Source: an uncultured Planctomycetaceae bacterium | Lineage (GTDB): Bacteria; Planctomycetota; Planctomycetia; Pirellulales; Pirellulaceae | Assembly (NCBI GenBank): GCA_937967665.1 | Contig: CALBSZ010000680.1 | Coordinates: forward strand, 1-17,421 | Reading direction: 5' to 3' | Length of the DNA: 17,421 nt | Shown: positions 7,041-14,127 of the stretch, piece after piece | Layout of the letters: the number at the start of each line of letters is the position of its first letter | Position numbering within the stretch: the first letter of the stretch is position 1 | The notes under the pieces: model-generated | Told to the model about the DNA's origin: nothing | The model's database searches: none | Seen by the model: only the letters and a program-made list of their open reading frames with translations | Translations under genes and position numbers: made by a program

Positions 7041-8366
7041 TTAATCGCCGCGTAGCTTGAGATTCAGCTGCGTCAGTTTCTCGCGGACTTCATTCAAGCT
7101 GGTGACGCCAAAGTTCTTGCATTCCAGCAAGTCGTCACCCGATTTGGCGACGAGTTCGCCGATCGTAGTCAGGCCGAGTCGTACCATGCACTTTCGCGCG
7201 CGGACGGAAAGATTCAAATCGGCGATAGGCCGATCCAGCAGGGCCTGCTCCTGCGGCGACAGGCTGGAGACGTCATAGGCAGGTTCCGGTGCCGCTTTTT
7301 CATGGGCAAACTGCCCCAGTTCCAACCCCTTGGCGTGCAGGATTTCCCGAATCTCAATCAGCGATGTTTCGCCAAAATTCTTGCTCGCCAGCAACTCCGC
7401 TTCACTGGTACTGGTCAAATCGCCCAGCGAGTTGATGCCCATCTTCTGCAAGCAATTGCGGCTCCGCACGGAAAGCTCGAAGTCCGTGACGGGAATGCTG
7501 AGGATCTGCGACAAGCGATCTTCCCGTTTCTGCGCGTCTTCGTCGTAGAACATATCGCCCGACGCGCCGGCGTCCTTGAGGTACAACCGCGCCCGTTCAT
7601 GGCCGGGATAAATTTCGATGATCCGCTGGTAGCACTGCTGCGCGTTTTCGTAGTCTTCCTGGTCTTCATACAGCACACCCAGGTTCAAGAGCGAACCGAC
7701 ATGGGCCGGAAAACAAGCGGCGGCTTGCTGGTACAACTGAATGGCCACGGCATCGTTGCCGCGGCGGTCGTTCTCCATGGCCAGCCCGAACAACGCGCCG
7801 GGATGCGGCGACTCGGAATCGACTGCCCGCTGATACAGCCGAATCACCTCGCCCGGATTCTCACCCAAAGCGGAAACGGTCGCACCTCGCTGATACAGGT
7901 ATTCGGATGTTTGTTCGACGGGACCGAACATCTGGTCCAGGATCTCCATCGCCTGCCGAGCTTCACCGGCATAACGCTTGGCTTCGACAACCGCCAGGTT
8001 GCAGTCATCTTCGCGATAGCCGGCCGTTTTTGCCGCTTCGTAGCTGGCACAGGCAGCGTCGTACTGTTCCAACGCAAACTGGCTCTTGCCGAGATAGAAA
8101 TGGGTCAATGCGCCGCCATCGGCGTTGGAAAGCGTTTCGATCGCCTTCTGAAACTGGCCCAGCAAGTAGTAGCAGACTCCCAGACGCACGGCCGTCGCCG
8201 GCGACCGGTCTTCGAGGTTGCCGAGTTCGGCGACGGCGTCTCGCATGACCGATAGCTGCGAATAATCTTCGCTAATCGTCTTGTTGATGAAAGCGATTTC
8301 GTTCGGACCAAAGGAGTTGTTGGATAAAACGATTTCACGAAGATCAACTTCCAAGGCTTGGGCCAT
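7041..8366 (-). CDS. TPR protein with two C-terminal RNA polymerase alpha-CTD-like domains
   Basis: This 441-residue protein has tetratricopeptide-type repeats across about residues 56-262 (for example AVRLGVCYYLLGQFQKAIETL and LNLGVLYEDQEDYENAQQCYQRIIEIYP). Two helix-hairpin-helix domains then resemble the C-terminal domain of RpoA, at about 288-352 (ELSVRSRNCLQKMGINSLGDL...KNFGETSLIEIREIL) and 376-440 (NLSVRARKCMVRLGLTTIGEL...KNFGVTSLNEVREKL). The first keeps the equivalents of E. coli alpha Arg265, Asn268 and Cys269 (here Arg301, Asn304, Cys305). There is no alpha N-terminal domain, so this is not RpoA. The domain make-up suggests DNA or transcription-factor binding coupled to protein interaction, but the role is unknown. 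The start is ATG 8366, with GGAG 9 bases upstream. The frame stays open to 8501, but that extension would run through the tRNA. Confidence 0.88.
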   Translation of the reverse strand: MAQALEVDLREIVLSNNSFGPNEIAFINKTISEDYSQLSVMRDAVAELGNLEDRSPATAVRLGVCYYLLGQFQKAIETLSNADGGALTHFYLGKSQFALEQYDAACASYEAAKTAGYREDDCNLAVVEAKRYAGEARQAMEILDQMFGPVEQTSEYLYQRGATVSALGENPGEVIRLYQRAVDSESPHPGALFGLAMENDRRGNDAVAIQLYQQAAACFPAHVGSLLNLGVLYEDQEDYENAQQCYQRIIEIYPGHERARLYLKDAGASGDMFYDEDAQKREDRLSQILSIPVTDFELSVRSRNCLQKMGINSLGDLTSTSEAELLASKNFGETSLIEIREILHAKGLELGQFAHEKAAPEPAYDVSSLSPQEQALLDRPIADLNLSVRARKCMVRLGLTTIGELVAKSGDDLLECKNFGVTSLNEVREKLTQLNLKLRGD

Positions 8367-8394
8367 TCTCGGATACTCCAGCAAACTATTTTGA

Positions 8395-8423
8395 GAGTTA
8401 AAGATGTAAGGGCGTTTCGACAA
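8395..8423 (-). promoter_or_regulatory. Candidate sigma-70 promoter of the TPR/alpha-CTD gene
   Basis: On the minus strand TTGTCG (8418-8423), a 17-base spacer and TAACTC (8395-8400) precede the ATG at 8366 by a leader of about 22 bases that contains the ribosome binding site. The hexamers alone are weak. The match to the tRNA promoter upstream (TTGWCGAAACGC, 11 bases, TAAC) raises confidence. Confidence 0.5.
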
Positions 8424-8465
8424 GCAGTCGCTGCCGCAGTTTACAGGTGGGGCTATCAGCCAGAA

Positions 8466-8539
8466 AGCCAGCGGCGGGAGTCGAACCCGCAACCCCCGCA
8501 TTACGAATGCGGTGCTCTGCCAATTGAAGCTACGCTGGC
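8466..8539 (-). tRNA. tRNA-Thr, anticodon CGT (reads ACG)
   Basis: The minus strand folds as a complete cloverleaf. The acceptor stem is GCCAGCG/CGCTGGC, the anticodon stem CCGCA/TGCGG carries the loop TTCGTAA (anticodon CGT), and the T arm is GCGGG-TTCGACT-CCCGC. The discriminator base is T (8466) and CCA is not encoded. The D arm GCTTCAATTGGCAGAGC is one base longer than the usual GCTCAATTGGCAGAGC, so either the D stem is 3 bp or position 14 is not the usual A. A candidate promoter lies upstream. Threonine assignment rests on the anticodon. Confidence 0.95.
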
Positions 8540-8572
8540 GGTCTTCTCTCGCACTGTATTGAGAAACCTTAA

Positions 8573-8601
8573 ACGTTAGAAAAACACAAGCGTTTCGTCA
8601 A
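8573..8601 (-). promoter_or_regulatory. Candidate sigma-70 promoter of tRNA-Thr
   Basis: On the minus strand TTGACG (8596-8601; 5 of 6 to consensus), a 17-base spacer and TAACGT (8573-8578) would start transcription near 8566, about 27 bases before the mature tRNA 5' end. It shares TTGNCGAAACGC plus TAAC at identical spacing with the promoter of the next gene. Confidence 0.55.
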
Positions 8602-8705
8602 TAGCGCGGAGGCGAAAACATCGCTTGTCAGGGCTCTCGCGAAGCCCGCTGGCCCGTTCGTCCCGTGCCAGCGAAGTCGTGTAGTTTTTGAAGTTTCCAA
8701 TTGCA

Positions 8706-8751
8706 GCGATGCAACCAACTCTCCCTCTGCGATGCAACCAACTCTTCCTCT
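8706..8751. repeat. 23-bp tandem duplication with overlapping hairpin
   Basis: Two adjacent copies of GCGATGCAACCAACTCTNCC TCT (8706-8728 and 8729-8751) differ at one base. The end of the second copy forms a perfect hairpin with the following bases: ACTCTTCC (8741-8748), loop TCT, GGAAGAGT (8752-8759). Confidence 0.85.
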
Positions 8752-8831
8752 GGAAGAGTCGCGAGGAACGAGCGGAGAGCGGATCCGGAGGGAGGGATTC
8801 CCGATGCGCATAAAAAAGCGGGGTCCTGACG

Positions 8832-8850
8832 TGCCAAAAACGTTTTGGCA
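8832..8850. repeat. Short perfect palindrome
   Basis: TGCCAAAA (8832-8839), loop ACG, TTTTGGCA (8843-8850). It is an 8-bp perfect stem in non-coding DNA. It has no U tract and no gene end near it, so a terminator role is not supported. Confidence 0.5.
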
Positions 8851-9230
8851 ATGCTAGATGGCCAGGGGCAAGGCAACCATCGAGCGAAATTGGGCGTCAG
8901 AGACCCCACGGGCCAGCCGAAGCTAATGGTGCGGCCTGAGCAACCTGACAGCACGCTCGGAATCAACGACCGAGACGTTCTGTAAAGCCTTTTGCGAAAA
9001 CAGGATATGGCGAATTGCCGAGTTTTCTTGTCGACCGCGTCAGGCTTTAAAAGCACGCGACGTGCCAGTGGTTGTGAAATCTTGACGTTTATTGCGACCG
9101 GCGACGAAAACCTCGACAGCACAGGGGTTTGCGTCAATGGATTCTTTGTGAAGTCGCCACATTTGCTCACCCAGGGCCATTTTGCCCGCCAGTCGCCCCC
9201 AGGCCTCGTGCGGCATTTCGCAACAGCTTG

Positions 9231-9236
9231 TACAAT
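9231..9236 (+). promoter_or_regulatory. Candidate -10 box for the lipid kinase operon
   Basis: TACAAT (5 of 6 to consensus) lies 34 bases before the proposed ATG at 9271. No good -35 is found at 16-18 bases spacing, so this is tentative. Confidence 0.3.
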
Positions 9237-9270
9237 TTGGCGGTGCGGTATTCACCATAGCTTGTGCAAA

Positions 9271-10269
9271 ATGGACCAGTCCCGCGGCTGGCTGAAGCTT
9301 GTGTCTTATTCCGGCATCCCGTTACCTGCGGAACGCGACCGCGTCATCATTTCGGTAAACCCAAAAGCTGGTTCAGGTTCTGGCAATTCCATGGTGGCGC
9401 GTCTGACGGAGTTCTTGACCGAGCGGAAACTGCGCGTCGAGATCGTGAGGGACCTGGCCGAACTGCGCGATCTTGCGGCTGCATGTGCCAATTCGATACG
9501 CGCGGTGGTTGCCGCCGGCGGGGACGGGACCGTGGCACTATTGGCAAACAGGCTCCCTGAGAACATTCCTTTGGCCATCCTGCCGGCGGGGACCGAGAAC
9601 CTGCTGTCCAAATTTCTGGGGATTCGGCCCACGGCGTCCGCTGTCGGCAGCATGATCGTCGACGGCCAATCAACGCGGCTCGACGTGGGTTGCGTTGCGG
9701 ATCGCTTGTTCCTGCTGATGGCGGGCTGCGGGTTCGACGCGGAAGTCGTGCGGCGACTGGACGAAACACGCACCGGGAACATCGGTCACGTCAGTTACAT
9801 CAAGCCGATACTCGCCTCGCTACGTCATTACTCCTATCCTCCGCTCCGTGTATACTGCGACGGCCATGATGCCATCGAAGCGAAGTGGGTATTCGTCGTG
9901 AACGTGCCCCGGTATGCGGCGGGCCTCTACTGTGTGCCGCAGGCCATCAGTAATGACGGGCTGCTCGACGTCTGTACGTTTCGGGAGGGCTCGTTTTTCA
10001 GCGGCTTGCGGTACCTGGCCGGAGTTGTGACGGGACAGCATCAAAAGTTGGATAGTTGTACGATCATGCGAACGCCTGCCGTCCGAATTGAATCCGACGC
10101 GTCGGTTCCGTACCAGTTGGATGGCGATCCAGGTGGCGAGTTGCCGTTGAGTATCAGCGTCAGACGCGAGCATCTTTGGATCCTGGCACCGCAGGCGTGG
10201 ATCACCGCGCACTGCCTACCCGGTGGCGGCTCCCTGGTTCGAAACCATCTCGCAAGTCCTAACCGCTAG
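9271..10269 (+). CDS. Diacylglycerol/lipid kinase family protein (DAGK catalytic domain)
   Basis: This 332-residue protein has an N-terminal DAGK-type nucleotide-binding domain and a C-terminal beta-rich domain, as in the YegS/DgkB family. Landmarks are IISVNPKAGSGSG (26-38), AAGGDGTVALL (81-91) with the GGDGT phosphate-binding motif, LPAGTENLLSKFL (104-116; usual form PxGTxNDFA), GCGFDAEVV, NDGLLDV (228-234) and LDGDP (283-287). Such enzymes phosphorylate diacylglycerol, sphingoid bases or related lipids at the membrane with ATP; the lipid substrate cannot be told here. I place the start at ATG 9271, just before the conserved domain, although no good ribosome binding site is seen. The frame stays open back to 8992, but that stretch reads as non-coding. 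kdsA begins 7 bases after the stop, so the two are probably in one operon with an envelope-lipid theme. Confidence 0.85.
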   Translation: MDQSRGWLKLVSYSGIPLPAERDRVIISVNPKAGSGSGNSMVARLTEFLTERKLRVEIVRDLAELRDLAAACANSIRAVVAAGGDGTVALLANRLPENIPLAILPAGTENLLSKFLGIRPTASAVGSMIVDGQSTRLDVGCVADRLFLLMAGCGFDAEVVRRLDETRTGNIGHVSYIKPILASLRHYSYPPLRVYCDGHDAIEAKWVFVVNVPRYAAGLYCVPQAISNDGLLDVCTFREGSFFSGLRYLAGVVTGQHQKLDSCTIMRTPAVRIESDASVPYQLDGDPGGELPLSISVRREHLWILAPQAWITAHCLPGGGSLVRNHLASPNR

Positions 10270-10276
10270 AGTTCTC

Positions 10277-11107
10277 ATGTCAAAACGTGAAGCAAAAATA
10301 GGTCGCTATCTTTGTGGCGAGAATCAGTCGCTCTTGCTCATCGTCGGTCCGTGTGTCATGGAATCTCGTGACCTGACCCTTTCGATTGCCGAGCAGATCC
10401 ATGAAGCAACCGAGGGCCTGGACGTTCGCCTGGTGTTCAAGGCTTCGTTCGATAAGGCCAACCGCACCCGTATCGACAGTTTTCGCGGTCCGGGTATCGA
10501 CGAAGGATTGAAGATCTTGTCCGAGGTGGCCGTGACACTCGGCATTCCCGTCACCACGGACATCCACGAATCGCACCAGGCAGCCATGGCGGGGGAAGTC
10601 TGCGAATTGCTGCAGATTCCGGCCTTCCTGGCGCGGCAAACGGACCTGCTGGTGGCCGCCGCGAACACAAACCGGGCCGTCAACGTAAAAAAAGGGCAGT
10701 TTCTGGCGCCGGCGGACATGCAGCACGTTGTGGGCAAGTTGAGAGCGTCGGGATGTGAGAATATTCTGGTTTGTGAACGTGGCACATTTTTCGGGTACGG
10801 CCGCCTGGTCAATGACATGCAGGCCCTGACGCAATTGCGTGAACTTGGTGTCCCGGTCGTTTTCGGTGGCACGCACCGCGTTAAGCAACCGGGCGGACTG
10901 GATGGCAAGACGGGCGGCAATCGCGCCATGGTGGAGCCCCTGGCCCGTGCCGCCGCCGCGATCGGTATCGACGGCCTGTTCCTGGAAACGCATCCGGACC
11001 CGGACACTTCGCCCAGTGACGGGCCGAATATGGTGCCGCTGCAACAGTTGCGCGGGCTGCTGGAACGGCTGCTGAGAATTCGCGAAACGGTCGAAAGTTT
11101 TTCATGA
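10277..11107 (+). CDS. kdsA: 3-deoxy-8-phosphooctulonate (KDO-8-P) synthase, metal-dependent type
   Basis: This 276-residue cytoplasmic enzyme condenses arabinose-5-phosphate and phosphoenolpyruvate to KDO-8-phosphate for lipopolysaccharide core synthesis. The order of motifs is complete: GPCVMES (24-30), FKASFDKANRT (54-64), FRGPG (69-73), PVTTDIHE (91-98), IPAFLARQTDLL (114-125), NVKKGQFLAP (136-145), CERGTFFGYG (166-175), QPGG (204-207) and FLETHPDPD (235-243). Cys26, His200, Glu237 and Asp248 are the four expected metal ligands, so it belongs to the metal-dependent class (E. coli has Asn in place of the Cys). The usual Asp of the DxTH block is Gly197 here. The frame is open from 10223, inside the kinase gene, but homology starts after ATG 10277. 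Its stop overlaps the next gene's ATG. Confidence 0.95.
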   Translation: MSKREAKIGRYLCGENQSLLLIVGPCVMESRDLTLSIAEQIHEATEGLDVRLVFKASFDKANRTRIDSFRGPGIDEGLKILSEVAVTLGIPVTTDIHESHQAAMAGEVCELLQIPAFLARQTDLLVAAANTNRAVNVKKGQFLAPADMQHVVGKLRASGCENILVCERGTFFGYGRLVNDMQALTQLRELGVPVVFGGTHRVKQPGGLDGKTGGNRAMVEPLARAAAAIGIDGLFLETHPDPDTSPSDGPNMVPLQQLRGLLERLLRIRETVESFS

Positions 11108-13038
11108 TGGCAACTCGGAAGAACCGGCGCAAGCCGGACTCGACAACCGCCCGCCCGCTCTGGGATACGCTGCTGACTCGACCGAGCCGCGTGCTTTTCG
11201 ATTCCGGTGCTCGGTGGGCACCGCCGCGGCGAAATCATCTGCCGCACCGCCTGCCTTCACGCGTGGCCGTGCTGGGCGCGTTTTCGCTGATGGTATTGTC
11301 GTCGTGCGCCGGCTGCCCGCGTACCGCTCCGCCTCCAGCTCCGGAACCGATGCCGTTCTCGCAAGTCAATACGCCGCAGCGAGTTGATCAGTTCGACGTC
11401 GCCAACGCACTGGAACTGCTCAAGCACTTCGACGAATATAATCAGGATCGCGTGAGCCTCCAAATCATCAAGGTCCTCGACATGTGGGCCGAGGGTTTGG
11501 AAGCGGACGCGGAGTGGAGCCCCGATCCGCTGTTGCAGAAACTGCCTCCCGAATTGCGGAAACGAAAACAGCTGGATGGTTTGGCCGCCCTGCGATTTAC
11601 GCTCGGGGATCTGAATTACTTGCGGCAGTGCAATTGGTTGAGCGAAATTGCGCGGTGGTCCACCCGGGAGGATTCGCCGAGCGATTTCGTTGAGTGGCTG
11701 GAGCAGCAGCCGCTGGACGCCTTCGAGAAGCAGCAGTTGCAACAATCGGAACGGTTGTTTGATTGGACGGTCTGCCACTTGCAACTGGATTCCCTCCGCG
11801 AATATCCCAAAGATGCGGCGGCAGGACCGCTGAATAAACCGAACGTCAGTCCCGAGCGGCCGCGCACGGGGCCGGAGCGCGCCTTGCCGGGACCCGGTTA
11901 CGTCTACGAGCCGTGGCAAGTCTTGATGTATGGCCATGGCGATGCGTGGCAGCGGGCGCGTGTGTTCATTCAACTGTGCCGCCAGCAACGGATCCCCGCG
12001 TTTATGATTGGTTTGCGTTCCAATGCCCAGCGTCCCCGTTCGACTCCCTGGGCCGTAGGAGTTCTGATCGGGGAACGGATCTATGTCTTCGACACGCAGC
12101 TGGGCCTGCCCTTGCCCGGCGATGACGAGCGTGGGATCGTTACGCTTTCCGAACTCAAACAGAATCCCTCGCTGTTGCGCCGGTTGGACATCGACGACCA
12201 GCGGCCATACGACATCCAGGAATCGGATTTGAACGGGCTGGTGGGGTTGCTGGCGGCATCGCACTTCGCTTTGTCGCAGCGGATGCAACGACTGGAACGT
12301 GCCTGGGTGGGCGAGGAGCTCATCGCCTTGTCTGCTTCTCCGAGTGACGTGGCCGAACACCTGCGAGAACACGACGAAATCGTCAGCGTCCGGCTCTGGG
12401 AAATCCCGTTTGAGGTGTTTGTTTTCCAGGAGGCGTACGGCAAGGCAGCTCAACGCCATCAGCAATTAGCATTCAACCTGTTCCTGGAGTCCGCGCCGTT
12501 TCAAAGCCAGACGCCGCTGGCGATGGCTCGCGAACTGCACTTTCGCCGCCAGCTGGACGCCACCGATGACAGCGAAGGTGCGAAGCAATACTACATGCAA
12601 GCGCGGATACCGCAATCCACCATCGAAAAGATCGGCACCTCGAGCGAAACACGCGAGCAGATCGGGCTGGGACGAAGCAGCGAAAACGAAACCGACGAAG
12701 CGTACCGCGCCCGCCTGCGGCTTTCCCAGCAGATGTACCTGATCGCCAAGGCCCACGCGACGTACTGGCTTGGCCTGGCCCATTACGACAACGGCAAGTA
12801 CGAAGTTGCTGCCAACTGGCTGCAAACGCAGGTGCTGGACGCGGAACACGAAAGCCCCTGGCGGCATGCGGCAAGTTACACGATCGCGCGATCGTACGAA
12901 GCCCTGGGTGACCTGCAGACCGCCCGCGACATCTATTTACGCGACGATTCCGCACAGCGGCAAGGCTGTATCCTGCGGGCCCGCATGCTCAAGAAGAAGA
13001 TCGACGCCGCGGAATCGGGAACGTCTGAAGCCAATTGA
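11104..13038 (+). CDS. Large lipoprotein with degenerate transglutaminase-like core and TPR-like C-terminus
   Basis: This 644-residue protein starts at an ATG that overlaps the kdsA stop (ATGA), so it is translationally coupled; a second ATG follows at once. A long basic N-terminus (1-53) leads to a hydrophobic stretch and a lipobox LSSC (65-68), so it is probably lipidated at Cys68. Residues about 264-335 have the rhythm of a transglutaminase/cysteine-protease core: GHGDAWQRARVFIQLCRQQRIPAFMIGL, then TPWAVGVLIGERIYVFDTQLG. The catalytic Cys position is Ala281, and the His position appears to be Pro315 or Trp316. Only the Asp (330) remains, so it is probably non-enzymatic. Residues about 549-615 contain two TPR-like helical pairs (ATYWLGLAHYDNGKYEVAANWL; ASYTIARSYEALGDLQTARDIY). 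The role is unknown; an envelope scaffold is inferred from context with kdsA. Confidence 0.78.
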   Translation: MMATRKNRRKPDSTTARPLWDTLLTRPSRVLFDSGARWAPPRRNHLPHRLPSRVAVLGAFSLMVLSSCAGCPRTAPPPAPEPMPFSQVNTPQRVDQFDVANALELLKHFDEYNQDRVSLQIIKVLDMWAEGLEADAEWSPDPLLQKLPPELRKRKQLDGLAALRFTLGDLNYLRQCNWLSEIARWSTREDSPSDFVEWLEQQPLDAFEKQQLQQSERLFDWTVCHLQLDSLREYPKDAAAGPLNKPNVSPERPRTGPERALPGPGYVYEPWQVLMYGHGDAWQRARVFIQLCRQQRIPAFMIGLRSNAQRPRSTPWAVGVLIGERIYVFDTQLGLPLPGDDERGIVTLSELKQNPSLLRRLDIDDQRPYDIQESDLNGLVGLLAASHFALSQRMQRLERAWVGEELIALSASPSDVAEHLREHDEIVSVRLWEIPFEVFVFQEAYGKAAQRHQQLAFNLFLESAPFQSQTPLAMARELHFRRQLDATDDSEGAKQYYMQARIPQSTIEKIGTSSETREQIGLGRSSENETDEAYRARLRLSQQMYLIAKAHATYWLGLAHYDNGKYEVAANWLQTQVLDAEHESPWRHAASYTIARSYEALGDLQTARDIYLRDDSAQRQGCILRARMLKKKIDAAESGTSEAN

Positions 13039-13039
13039 G

Positions 13040-13114
13040 GGTAAAGGGGTCAGGAGTCAATTGCCGGAACGGCCCTTCGGGTGCTTCGCACAATTGACTC
13101 CTGACCCCTTTACC
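13040..13114. repeat. REP-like palindromic element, also likely bidirectional terminator
   Basis: Two perfectly complementary 24-base arms (13040-13063, beginning GGTAAAGGGGTCAGGAG, and 13091-13114, ending CCCTTTACC) enclose a 27-base loop. The element starts 2 bases after the lipoprotein stop and ends 39 bases before the stop of the convergent ZIP gene. The GGGGTCAGGAGTCA core resembles repeated sequences that I associate with REP-associated (Y1, IS200-like) transposases in several bacterial phyla. That link is recall, not checked here. Confidence 0.75.
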
Positions 13115-13152
13115 GAACTAAGAGTCCGCGCGAAACGTCGCTACGCCGCGCG

Positions 13153-14067
13153 TCAGCGTTGCTGGGACGTGGCGTCGGGACGCGAGTGCGAATGGGTATG
13201 GGCCGGTTCCAGCAGGCCAATGGCAAACGCCAGCAGGATCCCGCCCACCAACGCAAAGGACAGCTTTAAACGGTCATGGCTGTGAAATTGCACTTCCGGC
13301 AGGATATCCGCCAACGACACGCACAAGAAAATTCCGGCCGCGAACCCCAGCGCGCAGCCGACAATCATGTGCTGTGATTCCGAAAACTGCTGCACTCCCA
13401 AGGAAAACACCAGCGCGCCCAAAGGGCACGCCAGCGAGAAAGCTGCGTTGATCGCCGAGCGGACTCCCTTGGCCCAGCCGCCGTGCATCATCACGATGGC
13501 AATGGACAGCGAATCCAGCGGCTTGTGCAACAGTACCGCCAGAAAAGCGCCGATGCCGGCGAGTTTTACGGTAGACGCGTCATGTCCCGCCGCCGCGACG
13601 CTGGCCGCCAGCGCGATCCCGTCCAGCATCGAGTGCAGTGCCAGGCCCATGAACAAGCCGATCCAGCCCGATGTTCGCTGCGGGCATGCGTCGTAGTGCT
13701 GATGGTGATGGTCGTGCTCCACGCACTCCGAATCGTGCTGATGCGCTTCCTTAGGAGAATGACCGTGGTCGACATGATCCGGATCGAAGTCGCCATGCTG
13801 ATGAACGTGGAACATGCGAATCATGAAGAACATGACGACCAATCCCAGCAGGGTCGCCACCGCCACCACATCCACGTCGTCGGCTTCGGCAACGCCATGC
13901 GGCCACATATGCAGGATCGCGACACCGGCCATCAAGCCCCCCACGAAGCTCATCACCGCCTGCATCCGCGTGTGCGACAAGCGCATGATCGAAGGCAACC
14001 AGCCTCCCAACAGCGAAGCGGCCACGATCAACACACAGTAAACGGCCAGCAAAAAGATCGGCCACAC
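13153..14067 (-). CDS. ZIP-family divalent metal transporter with His-rich loop
   Basis: This inner-membrane protein has about eight membrane segments, 304 residues from GTG 14067 (numbers here are from the upstream GTG at 14118). Helices are at about 19-39, 52-70, 84-102, 151-177, 185-210, 223-242, 251-271 and 286-303. Metal-path motifs are HSMLDG (162-167) in helix 4 and HKPLDS (198-203) in helix 5, as in eukaryote-like ZIPs rather than the HEIP form. Residues 104-142 form a cytoplasmic-type loop very rich in His (HVHQH ... EHDHHHQH), and the C-terminus has another His cluster (HTHSHS). It probably imports zinc or another divalent metal. The start is uncertain: the GTG at 14118 has no ribosome binding site, whereas the GTG at 14067 has GGAG 9 bases upstream. 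The gene is convergent with the kdsA operon. Confidence 0.88.
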   Translation of the reverse strand: MWPIFLLAVYCVLIVAASLLGGWLPSIMRLSHTRMQAVMSFVGGLMAGVAILHMWPHGVAEADDVDVVAVATLLGLVVMFFMIRMFHVHQHGDFDPDHVDHGHSPKEAHQHDSECVEHDHHHQHYDACPQRTSGWIGLFMGLALHSMLDGIALAASVAAAGHDASTVKLAGIGAFLAVLLHKPLDSLSIAIVMMHGGWAKGVRSAINAAFSLACPLGALVFSLGVQQFSESQHMIVGCALGFAAGIFLCVSLADILPEVQFHSHDRLKLSFALVGGILLAFAIGLLEPAHTHSHSRPDATSQQR

Positions 14068-14127
14068 CAGACGATTCTCCGAGAAACCTGGAAAACGCGT
14101 AATCCTATGGCAAGACACCGGGCTTGC

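Larger units (their letters stand above)
8602..9230. other. Non-coding, repeat-bearing intergenic region
   Basis: About 630 bases between the divergent tRNA and lipid kinase genes contain no open frame with a credible start, ribosome binding site or protein motif. The long minus-strand frame (8628-9170) runs through the tandem repeats, and its translation looks random (rich in Arg, Ser, Pro, Trp). Visible structure consists of a 23-bp tandem duplication with a hairpin, and a separate palindrome at 8832-8850. Confidence 0.55.

Noticed and set aside
8367..8501. N-terminal extension of the TPR/alpha-CTD gene
   Set aside because: The open frame continues to 8501 but runs through the candidate promoter and into the tRNA gene. 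ATG 8366 has a good ribosome binding site.
8628..9170. 180-residue minus-strand ORF in the tRNA-kinase intergenic region
   Set aside because: It spans tandem repeats and palindromes, has no good start, and its composition is unlike that of the real proteins nearby.
8992..9270. N-terminal extension of the lipid kinase gene
   Set aside because: The extra 93 residues show no family similarity and look like translated non-coding DNA. The conserved domain begins shortly after ATG 9271.
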